Shown one piece after another: positions 10,408-17,016 of a stretch of 64,000 nucleotides of DNA; within the stretch, counting starts at the first letter, position 1, and each line of letters starts with the position of its first letter. Below the pieces are notes generated by a model. That model saw nothing but the letters and a program-made list of their open reading frames with translations. It was not told the origin of the DNA and made no database searches. The position numbers and the translations under genes were made by a program. This DNA comes from an uncultured Thermoguttaceae bacterium. GTDB taxonomy: Bacteria; Planctomycetota; Planctomycetia; Pirellulales; Thermoguttaceae. The stretch is from positions 1 to 64,000 of the forward strand of contig CALKER010000023.1 in NCBI GenBank assembly GCA_938084835.1, in the 5' to 3' direction.

Positions 10408-11073
10408 TCAACATGGGAGGGCCATTACCTTGGCCCGAGATACCCCCAAGAAAACATTGCAAGGGATGGCAAAGAAAGACTCAGACCACCCCACAGGATA
10501 GGCCAAGGTGGCGCCTAATAATTTTACCATCCTCATCCACGCCAAGGGAGTGAGCAGTTTCACATAGGTACACACACAGGCCAGCACTGCCCCGGCTGCC
10601 GGTACCAAGAGGTTACTAAGTCTAGGACCCCCAACGAGGCAGCTGACCCCCTCGGTCGGCGGAGGGACTCCAATCGCCCCCCACAATAGCGGTAAAAAGG
10701 TTCGCTTTCAAGCCTCCCCAGCTCATCAGGGCTTGTACCTTTTCCCACGATACGCACACCGCAAGCGCGGCCGCGATCAACACGCCAAGTGCCCAAGACT
10801 GAGAAAGTTCCACCAACACTGCCGCCCCATTAATGGAGATGGAGCAATAGCACCAACGGGATGTTCCAAGTTAAGGGAGCGCGACGTTAAGGGACTTTCG
10901 ATCTCTGCCAATTGGCCTTCCTTGCGGATAATCCCCGCCGGCTGAAGTAGCCCGTAGCGGCAAATGGCAGAGATGGACAGCCCCTGCATCCATGCATACA
11001 CGCGGGCGCTGACGCACACCACCACTAAGACCAAGTAGAACCAGATGGCCGCGGTCCGCTGGGAAAATGACAC
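10408..11073 (-). pseudogene. Decayed membrane permease (ArsP/UPF0718-like)
   Basis: Hydrophobic pieces on the minus strand include WFYLVLVVVCVSARVYAW, then LVELSQSWALGVLIAAALAV followed by WEKVQALMSWGG. In another frame come AAGAVLACVCTYVKLLTPLAWM and LLGATLAYPVGW. The order and the cysteine-containing transmembrane segment fit the DUF318/ArsP permease family as I remember it. The reading frame is broken more than once. Its neighbour downstream is the intact ArsD-like protein, a pairing common in metalloid-type operons. The family call rests on short pieces and could be wrong; that it was a membrane protein is clearer. Confidence 0.45.
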
Positions 11074-11197
11074 CTCACTGCCCGGACCGAAGATTGGAGT
11101 AGGGGCCGCCCGGCTGGCCCTCTTTTAGAGAACGAGCGCGACCAGTTTTGCCCACCGGCTCAGCTTCAATAATCCGTCACCCTCCATTTATGGCATA

Positions 11198-11440
11198 GTT
11201 TTGCACTCAGGATGCTGGTCGTATACGTGCCGGGCGGCAAACTCGTCGATAGGGTGGTCGCCCGCCTGACGGGTAGCTCAAGCGAGATTTACCACCGCTT
11301 CAAGTGCATCCCCGACAACGCCTCGCGTTGCCTCTTGCCACAAATGGTGGTTGAAGCACGAGGCACAGTGTCCAACTACCGCCACTGTGGCTGCCGCCAG
11401 TTGGTAAAAGGCCGGATCCAAATTTCGATGGCATAACCGC
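11198..11440 (-). pseudogene. Decayed AhpD-like/carboxymuconolactone decarboxylase-family protein
   Basis: One frame reads LDPAFYQLAAATVAVVGHC, then ASCFNHHLWQEA and DALEAVVNLA. After a single in-frame TGA the same frame continues ATRQAGDHPIDEFAARHV. The CASCFNHH stretch is the CxxC..HH signature of AhpD-like proteins, which carry peroxidase or thiol reductase activity. No start codon in register is apparent and the upstream half is not recognisable, so it is treated as a pseudogene. It lies between the FmdB gene and the broken permease. Confidence 0.6.
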
Positions 11441-11620
11441 CCCTTCATAGGTGCGCAAACCGCAATGTGTACGTCGGAACACGGGACGAAGCTCGTGGGA
11501 CTTCCTTTTCCCGACGTTGCCCGAACGTCTCTGGCAAAAAACCTACGTGCCCTCCCAGCCGTCGGGCCACCCGACCAGGCCGCGACCCCTTGTTGCTTCG
11601 GAGCCATAAGCCGGACGAAG

Positions 11621-11845
11621 CTACGCGCCGCAGCATCCAGGGCCAGCGGCCGGCCCACACCCACCCCAACGCGGCATACCCCGATTCCGTGAGGAAAGAA
11701 CATGCACCCCTGAGAAATTTCGCACCACCTTTTTGGAGCCGCAAACCGGGCAGGCAGGCTGTAGACCTTGAGCGTATTCGCTCATTGAGGCTTGGACCGA
11801 AAATGCGTGCTCACAATCCTGGCAGACATAATCGTATGTCGGCAT
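11621..11845 (-). CDS. FmdB-family zinc-ribbon protein
   Basis: The 74-residue protein begins MPTYDYVCQDCEHAFSV and has a second pair CPVCGSKKV at about residues 33-41. Together these give the CxxC...CxxC zinc ribbon of the FmdB/CxxC_CXXC_SSSS family. The tail is glycine and cysteine rich (GGCGPAAGPGCCGA), which may add metal binding. A strong AGGGAGGAG ribosome site precedes the ATG, and an inverted repeat sits about 31-46 bp upstream. It is intact, within a minus-strand operon of mostly broken genes with an ArsR relic upstream. The family's role is poorly defined; regulation or metal binding has been proposed. Confidence 0.85.
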   Translation of the reverse strand: MPTYDYVCQDCEHAFSVQASMSEYAQGLQPACPVCGSKKVVRNFSGVHVLSSRNRGMPRWGGCGPAAGPGCCGA

Positions 11846-11875
11846 ACAGAGGCTCCTCCCTCAGATACATGGGTA

Positions 11876-11891
11876 ATACGACCTATCGTAT
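11876..11891. promoter_or_regulatory. Perfect inverted repeat ATACGA-N4-TCGTAT (operator candidate)
   Basis: ATACGACCTATCGTAT is a perfect 6-4-6 inverted repeat, 31 bp before the FmdB start codon on the minus strand. The following 80 bp hold two copies of CGTCGAT(C/T)TAC and two of TGATGGTT, so the region is rich in short repeats. An ATACGA motif also occurs in the site at 12528-12546. A binding site for the neighbouring (now broken) ArsR-family regulator is the obvious inference. Confidence 0.45.
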
Positions 11892-12025
11892 TTCGTCGAT
11901 CTACAAAGTAGTAATGATGGTTATTCATGATGGTTTATCGTCGATTTACCATGCATTATATCGATCTTTCACCGGCAAGCTCCAGGACGGTTACCCTTTA
12001 CGGATCAAGTAAGCACGTTGTTGAA

Positions 12026-12043
12026 GGGCACTAGCCCCTTTTT
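12026..12043 (+). terminator. Weak hairpin with T-run
   Basis: GGGC-ACTA-GCCC is followed by CTTTTT on the plus strand. It lies at the 3' end of the ArsR relic, whose stop codon overlaps it on the other strand. The stem is only 4 bp, so function is doubtful. Confidence 0.25.
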
Positions 12044-12345
12044 AACAGCAGCTTGTCTCGCTCAGCGACGTTTTGAGCCGATCCAGCCCGCTCGGCGCCA
12101 GTTGGTAGCAAACCCTAGCCCCGTCTGTGGTGGCTTGGACTAACCCCCGCCTAAAGCAATACCCTCAAATCTTGCAAGACGGCCGCCTGAGCCATCGGGA
12201 CTGACTCCTCCAATTCGCCACAAAGGCACTTCTTCCGTTAGAGAAGAATACGAACGATTTGGACGCCCACCGGATGGCCTCACGCCTGGGCAAGATGCGC
12301 TATCTCCCGGTCCTCCCCATCCAACAGGCCCCGCGCAGCTTGGCC
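12042..12345 (-). pseudogene. Decayed ArsR-family transcriptional repressor
   Basis: Reading from about 12345 downwards, one frame gives AHLAQA, a stop, GHPVGVQIVRILL, a stop, then RKKCLCGELEESVPMAQAAV and LQDLRVLL. After another stop and a frameshift comes GLVQATTDGARVCYQLAPSG, then LDRLKTSLSETSCC and the end at 12042. This matches an ArsR winged helix: RIL.LL helix, CxC metal box (CLCGEL, in the place of ELCVCDL), recognition helix and the D..R..Y.L wing. Three stops and one frameshift show it is dead. It was the first gene of the minus-strand operon that runs to 9975. Confidence 0.75.
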
Positions 12346-12527
12346 AAATGCTAGCGCAGATGTGCAGCTCTTTGGTGGACAGATAGGCAGCACATCGCGC
12401 GTTGGAGTTCAACGGCATTTGACCTAATTGACAACATCTCAGCCCCACCGCATACCGCTTCCCGTGCAAATATTGCCCCATCCGTGCGGCAATATGAAGT
12501 AAGCCTGCAAGATTCACCGGTCTTTAC

Positions 12528-12546
12528 CGTAATACGATATTTTACG
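12528..12546. promoter_or_regulatory. Inverted repeat CGTAA-N9-TTACG upstream of the ArsR relic
   Basis: CGTAATACGATATTTTACG carries 5-bp arms and an internal ATACGATAT. It shares the ATACGA core with the perfect repeat at 11876-11891. It lies about 180 bp before the recognisable part of the ArsR relic. An autoregulatory ArsR operator is the simplest reading. Confidence 0.35.
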
Positions 12547-12688
12547 ACGTGATGTCAACCCGGCGACCGCGCCCACGCACCAACAAACCCTCGATCGATC
12601 CCGGTCCCTGTTAACTTAAGACGCAAGAAAGGCCTCAGGACTCTTGCTGGGGGGTTAGTGGGTCAGCCGAAGGGCAGAGAATGCCGAG

Positions 12689-12786
12689 CCTACAGGAACC
12701 GAGAGGGTGCCGTCTCCGATAACACGGGGCGGGCTGTGCCAAAACCGAACCTAGAGGAATCGGGAGGGTGCTTACGCGCCACGGGG
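12689..12786. repeat. Imperfect direct repeat, two copies about 60 bp apart
   Basis: Copies at 12689-12730 and 12749-12786 share CCTA(C/G)AGGAA(C/T)CG and GAGGGTGC near the start and end with CACGGGGC. No gene is seen around them; the stretch 12547-13001 is otherwise featureless. Confidence 0.45.
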
Positions 12787-13001
12787 CTTGGTACGGCAAG
12801 CCAAAGGATATCGGCCGCATCCCAAAGAAGGCCATGCGGGGGAAGATCGGCTGGAAAAGTACGTTTGTCTGGTGTCACAAAATCCGGCGCAATATGTTGC
12901 GGCACCGAAAGGCCCATGACGGCAACTAAACTCACAACCGCCTAGACAACCGGTTAGGACGTCATACACCTGACCCCCGGAGATAGTGTACAAGTGTGTA
13001 A

Positions 13002-13357
13002 TGGAGGCGGCGGGAATCGAACCCGCGTCCCGCGACAACGCAAGCACAGGCTTCTACGTGCGTAGTCGGTTTTTTGGCTCTCGCCGATTGGGCTCCAACC
13101 GACAGGATCCCGCTCGGCCAGCCGGATGTCGGACTGATGTCGGGCCCATCCGGCTAAACCCGACACGAGCCGAGTTTGGGGACCAGTTTTCGGAACTCCT
13201 CGGCTAAGCTCCGAAAACTGGGACTGCGCTTTGTTTAGGCAGCCAGAGCCAAGCTGTGGTTGGCAGTTATTGTTTGGTCAGCTTTTTACGTGGGCCGCTG
13301 ACCAACCACGGCACGCCACCTGCACCCCGATTGCCCGGTCGAATCCAATTCGCCCCC
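13002..13357 (-). ncRNA. ssrA: Transfer-messenger RNA (tmRNA)
   Basis: The 3' end (low coordinates) gives GGACGCGGGTTCGATTCC followed by CGCCGCCTCCA, the standard tmRNA T-arm and acceptor. The 5' end begins GGGGGCGAATTGGATTCGAC. The two ends pair as a 7-bp acceptor stem (GGGGGCG with CGCCTCC, one G-U). CCA is not encoded. Between them lie a tag reading frame (13235-13264) and long self-complementary stretches fitting pseudoknots, for example CCAGTTTTCGGAGCTTAG pairing with the AGTTCCGAAAACTGG copy. Length is about 356 nt, normal for one-piece tmRNA. It rescues stalled ribosomes with SmpB, which is not in this window. Confidence 0.93.
13235..13264 (-). other. tmRNA proteolysis-tag reading frame
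   Basis: The frame from the resume codon GCC to TAA reads ANHSLALAA, after the alanine carried by tmRNA itself. The LAA end is the usual protease signal. The resume codon was chosen by counting back from the stop to a usual tag length, so its exact position is inferred. Confidence 0.75.
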
Positions 13358-13789
13358 CTTTTAGCGAGGATCATCCATCGATAGGAAAACCGCTGGTTTC
13401 GGCGGCACCCTTGGATTACACTTTCCTCCGGTGTGTAAGCTGAGCACGACTATCGCGGCCGGGATCAGTTCGTGCTCGCTTCGGCGGCACGCAAAAATTC
13501 TCGACCCCTAACAAGTCACAGTGGCCTCTCCATAATATATACGACGAAGCTCCTCGGAATTTTCAGCTTTTAGCTGCGAACTTCCGAATTTCACATCCCC
13601 CAGTGTACACTCCTTAAATTTTTTCGTGTCTTCCTCCTAAATTCTTCGTGTCTTCCAAGTGTAGCTGCCAAAGGTCGATCGTTCGATTAGTCGCCGAAGA
13701 TTTTACCACCATTATTCCACGCCGGTTATCCTTACACTTCGTCCTGCTGACGGTTTAATTTGCCGACTAGAAAGTTGGACACCAGCCGA
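13358..13789. other. Intergenic region between tmRNA and anti-sigma gene
   Basis: No gene is seen. A short direct repeat of TTCGTGTCTTCC occurs at 13623-13634 and 13645-13656, each preceded by a TAAATT run (period about 22 bp). The tmRNA promoter should lie in its left end, but no clear -35/-10 pair stands out. Confidence 0.45.
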
Positions 13790-14827
13790 TCAGGCGATGG
13801 GTATTTGGAAAACGCGGAATTGTCCGCGATAGGCCTCCGGCCCCCCGGCCACGACCAAAATCATGACCCGACCGCCTTCCCGCCAAGCCGCGGCGGACAC
13901 CATCCCCGTTTGAAGCATCGGCCGGGGGGGAGGCGCCGGCGGAAGATCCGCAATCGTCACTTGCGCTACGTACAAAGTAGCGAAAGTTCCCCCCTTACCC
14001 ACAAGGTCGTAGGCGATTGCCGGTACTCCCTTCCCGAGGGTCACCCTCCGCCACCGGCTCTCAGCAATGCCAACCACTCTTTCAGATGGCATCAATCCAC
14101 CAGGAGGAAGGGATCGAACTAACATCTCTCCCGTACCAAAGACCTCCCGATCGGCGGAAAACCGCATGATCGCTTGCTGAAGGAGGGTATCCTGCCCCCA
14201 ATACGGCCGGCCGGAAGAATTCCAAATTCGGGCAAGAGGCCATAACGCACAAAAAGCAAGGCAACCCACGAGAGTGGCAACAAGTACCCGGGCGGCAAAA
14301 TGGGGGATAGTCCGTGAGGCTGGGATCCGCCCAATATCCAGCGGTGCCCTCGAAACATCACTTTTTCTGCAAGCATAATCCATTTCGGAGAATTGGTTAG
14401 CTTTTTCGCAAGGATCATTCATTTTTAAGACTTGGTGAGCGGTAGGTTGGGATATCGATCCGGTTGCCTTGGAAAATGACTCCTCAGCTAAACATTTGGA
14501 CGATGGGGTTTCGGCGGCGGAGCTCACACCTGATCCACCCGAACGTTTGGCGGGGGAGCTTTCTGAAACGTGCCCGGCGCCCAGTCGCTCCCAGACCCGA
14601 CGGGCCAGCTCAGCTGGGACTGGGGTTTCGCGGATCGTGCGACGAATCCAATCATCGTCGACCTGGATGCGTTCGAACTCTGCCCGGAGCTCTGGATTCA
14701 AATCCAAAGCCTGGCGTAACGGAGCGAAAACCGGATCTTCCCACGAATCCCGCCCGGGCTGAAAAAGTTCCATCAATTGCCGTAGCTGGTCGGGACGAGG
14801 TCCGGATTTGCCTTCATTCCTCTGCAT
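13790..14827 (-). CDS. Probable membrane-anchored anti-sigma factor
   Basis: The 345-residue protein has an N-terminal helical region (about 1-90; ELFQPGRDSWEDPVFAPLRQAL) that looks like a sigma-binding domain. A long low-complexity linker rich in S, P and T follows (about 90-170). One transmembrane helix lies at about 180-205 (ARVLVATLVGCLAFCALWPL), and an extracytoplasmic domain of about 140 residues ends in FRVFQIPIA. The classic HxxxCxxC zinc motif of ZAS anti-sigmas is absent. It starts 36 bp after the ECF sigma gene on the same strand, so co-transcription and partnership are likely. The assignment rests on this context and topology, not on a family match. Confidence 0.6.
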   Translation of the reverse strand: MQRNEGKSGPRPDQLRQLMELFQPGRDSWEDPVFAPLRQALDLNPELRAEFERIQVDDDWIRRTIRETPVPAELARRVWERLGAGHVSESSPAKRSGGSGVSSAAETPSSKCLAEESFSKATGSISQPTAHQVLKMNDPCEKANQFSEMDYACRKSDVSRAPLDIGRIPASRTIPHFAARVLVATLVGCLAFCALWPLARIWNSSGRPYWGQDTLLQQAIMRFSADREVFGTGEMLVRSLPPGGLMPSERVVGIAESRWRRVTLGKGVPAIAYDLVGKGGTFATLYVAQVTIADLPPAPPPRPMLQTGMVSAAAWREGGRVMILVVAGGPEAYRGQFRVFQIPIA

Positions 14828-14863
14828 GAATGGAAACCTTCACCGTCCAGAATGCCTGTGAAA

Positions 14864-15382
14864 TTACGGAACTTTTTTCCGAAGAGGAACGGGTGAGCCG
14901 AGCCTCGCGCGCAATTGATTCTTTGCGCGAAAGAGACCACTCATAACCGTACCAATCGGTACTCCTAAACGCTCAGCAATTTCGCGGTACGAAAGTCCCT
15001 CGAAATAAAACATTAGGAGGAGCACCCGGGCGCGGGGCGACAGCGCCGCCATAGCCTCCTGAAGCCGCCCACCGCCATCTTCGGCAGGGCTCGGGGCCGC
15101 ATCGGCTAGCCGGTCCAATTCTTCGGGGGATAAAAGCGCCGGTGAACCTCGCCTCCTCCGCGAATTTAAGAAAAGGCGGCGACAAATGGCATAAAGCCAA
15201 CCCTTGACTTGGTCCCGATTCCTCAGCTGCCTCCACTTCCGATGGGCCCTGAGGAAAACTTCCTGCGTCAAATCCTCGGCCTGGGCTGGCTCCCCGGTCA
15301 AATAGAGCGCATACCGGTAAACGGTGTCCGTATGCTGTCGGATAACTTCCAGGAAATCTTGCTCGCCGCTTTGATCGCTCAT
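14864..15382 (-). CDS. ECF-type RNA polymerase sigma factor
   Basis: The 172-residue protein starts at the ATG at 15382 (MSDQSGEQDF); a TTG ten codons upstream is possible. Region 2 covers about residues 10-80, with DTVYRYALYLTG, AEDLTQEVFLRAHRKW and the -10 recognition helix VKGWLYAICRRLF. Region 4 covers about 105-160, with ALSPRARVLLLMFYFEGLSY and REIAERLGVPIGTVMSGL, the -35 helix-turn-helix. The length is typical for the family. It would direct RNA polymerase to a stress or signal regulon, held in check by the membrane protein encoded 36 bp downstream. Autoregulation is usual but no promoter was identified. Confidence 0.93.
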   Translation of the reverse strand: MSDQSGEQDFLEVIRQHTDTVYRYALYLTGEPAQAEDLTQEVFLRAHRKWRQLRNRDQVKGWLYAICRRLFLNSRRRRGSPALLSPEELDRLADAAPSPAEDGGGRLQEAMAALSPRARVLLLMFYFEGLSYREIAERLGVPIGTVMSGLFRAKNQLRARLGSPVPLRKKVP

Positions 15383-15662
15383 GGAGGCGCCCCTGCTTCT
15401 GTGACAGCGCAAGCCGCCAAAAAATTCCGCAAAAAACTCCGTAGCCCTCCTTCAAGCCGGACAACACCTGGCCTGAATTCGCTGGCAATTCAGCCCTCCG
15501 ATGGTGGTGATAGCAGATCCACCAAAGACAGGCCGAGGCGAAGTGGCCTCTTGCCCACGACTCTTCCGGGGTTTTCGATTAACCTCGCCAAGTTCCAACT
15601 TACCACTAAGGCTCCCTAGGAGGAATCCTGGAGGGCGGCTTCCGGCGATTTTGCCACGGTTT

Positions 15663-16589
15663 CTAACCAAGCTTGTCCCCCTGGCGGGCCAAAGCAATAC
15701 ATTCCGCGGCCCCTTGGGATCGAAGCTGATCGGCGAGCTTTTCCCCCAGGCTCTCGGCAGCCGTGGGTCGGTCAGAAAGAGTTCCGTCGATCCTCCGACT
15801 TCCATCGGGGGAAAGCACCCGCCCAGCAAGGATCAGCCTATCACCACGAATTACGCCCAAAGCAGCTACGGGGGCCAGACACCCTCCTTTAAGGTAGTGG
15901 AGAAAAGCCCGTTCGGCCTCTACCGCGGCACGGGTGGGAAAGTCGTCCAGCCGGCCTACAAGCTGAGCTATGGCACTTGCTTCGGCGGCGAGCTCCACAG
16001 CAATAGCTCCCTGACCCGGTGCCGGCAACATAAAAGCCCCGGGCAGCCGCTCGCAGTAATGGGGTACTAACCCCAGCCGAGATAACCCGGCCTCTGCAAG
16101 CACGATGGCGTCGTACTGGCCTTCACGGAGTTTCCTAAGCCGGGTATCAACATTCCCCCGGATAGGCTCCAGCCGGAGCTGGGGGAAGAGATAGCGAAGC
16201 TGCGCTTGGCGTCGCGAGCTACTGGTACCCACGCGGAGCGGTTGGCTCAGGAGCTCCAACCCGCCCGGGCCTGAGAAAACCACAAGATCGAAAGGCGATT
16301 CGCGAGGGAGAATCGCCGCAATACGCAGCCCGGCTCGCTCCCCTGTAGGGAGGTCTTTGAGGCTGTGGACGGCGACATCGATTCGGCCGGCGAGGAGGGC
16401 CTCCTGCAACTCCCGTGTAAAGATGCCGCGAGTTTCTCCAAGCGGTGGCAATCCTTCCTGGTGGCGATCGCCTGTGGTGCTAATGACCACTATTTCGACA
16501 ACGGCTCCCTCCTGCTCCAGGCAACTGGCGACTTGGGCAGCCTGTTGCCTTGCCAACTGACTTCCCCGAGTTCCCAAACGAATTCGCAT
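15663..16589 (-). CDS. hemC: Hydroxymethylbilane synthase (porphobilinogen deaminase)
   Basis: The 308-residue protein starts at the ATG at 16589 (MRIRLGTRGSQLA), preceded by TAGGAG 8 bases upstream. It joins four porphobilinogens into the linear tetrapyrrole hydroxymethylbilane in cytosolic haem and sirohaem synthesis. Visible family marks are the N-terminal GTRGSQLA, VHSLKDLPT, the substrate-binding VGTSSSRRQAQL and RGNVDTRL, LPAPGQGAIAVE, and the dipyrromethane-cofactor cysteine in KGGCLAP (near residue 239). Length is normal. No other haem gene lies beside it here. It stands alone, with 280 bp to the ECF sigma gene and 427 bp to the HEAT-protein gene. Confidence 0.95.
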   Translation of the reverse strand: MRIRLGTRGSQLARQQAAQVASCLEQEGAVVEIVVISTTGDRHQEGLPPLGETRGIFTRELQEALLAGRIDVAVHSLKDLPTGERAGLRIAAILPRESPFDLVVFSGPGGLELLSQPLRVGTSSSRRQAQLRYLFPQLRLEPIRGNVDTRLRKLREGQYDAIVLAEAGLSRLGLVPHYCERLPGAFMLPAPGQGAIAVELAAEASAIAQLVGRLDDFPTRAAVEAERAFLHYLKGGCLAPVAALGVIRGDRLILAGRVLSPDGSRRIDGTLSDRPTAAESLGEKLADQLRSQGAAECIALARQGDKLG

Positions 16590-17016
16590 AGCGCCGCTCC
16601 TAACGCCGGCTTGCAAACCTGTTGCCGCAAGGAGGCGAAGCTCTCCCCAGTAACCCAAGTGAAGATATCAGCAAGCCAGCAGAATACAAGAAGTCCACAA
16701 CTCCAGGAATCGCCCCGTGGCGCGAGCCTCCTTTTGAGCCAGCAAAGGAAAAGAGTGGGCCGGCAATTTTGAGGCAAAGTTCAACACCAAGGCCGCAAAA
16801 ATGGAAAGCTGTAACCTGCGGTCGGTTGGCCCGATGGAGGCCCAAACTAGCCGGATCAACCACAAGTCGACGTCAAGTTGCTCAGCGGTTGGAAAGCTTT
16901 CCTTAAAAACGGTTTCCAGCGGGGAGATGTTCGCCCGCCAACAAGCCCACCTAGCCCGGGAATTCGCCGGCATTTGGCAGGGAAACCGGAACAGGTGCAA
17001 CACGTGGCGGCTTCAA
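16590..17016. other. Intergenic region between HEAT-protein gene and hemC
   Basis: A minus-strand open frame of about 111 codons (16668-17003) fills much of it but starts with GTG, lacks a ribosome site and shows no known motif. I do not call it. The hemC promoter is expected here. Confidence 0.35.

Noticed and set aside
12986-13207. Open frame beginning MYKCVMEAAGIEPASR
   Set aside because: It lies antisense to the tmRNA 3' end; this is a well-known false gene pattern over tRNA-like sequence.
16668-17003. Minus-strand open frame of 111 codons between the HEAT gene and hemC
   Set aside because: GTG start without a ribosome site and no known motif; kept only as a note in the intergenic entry.
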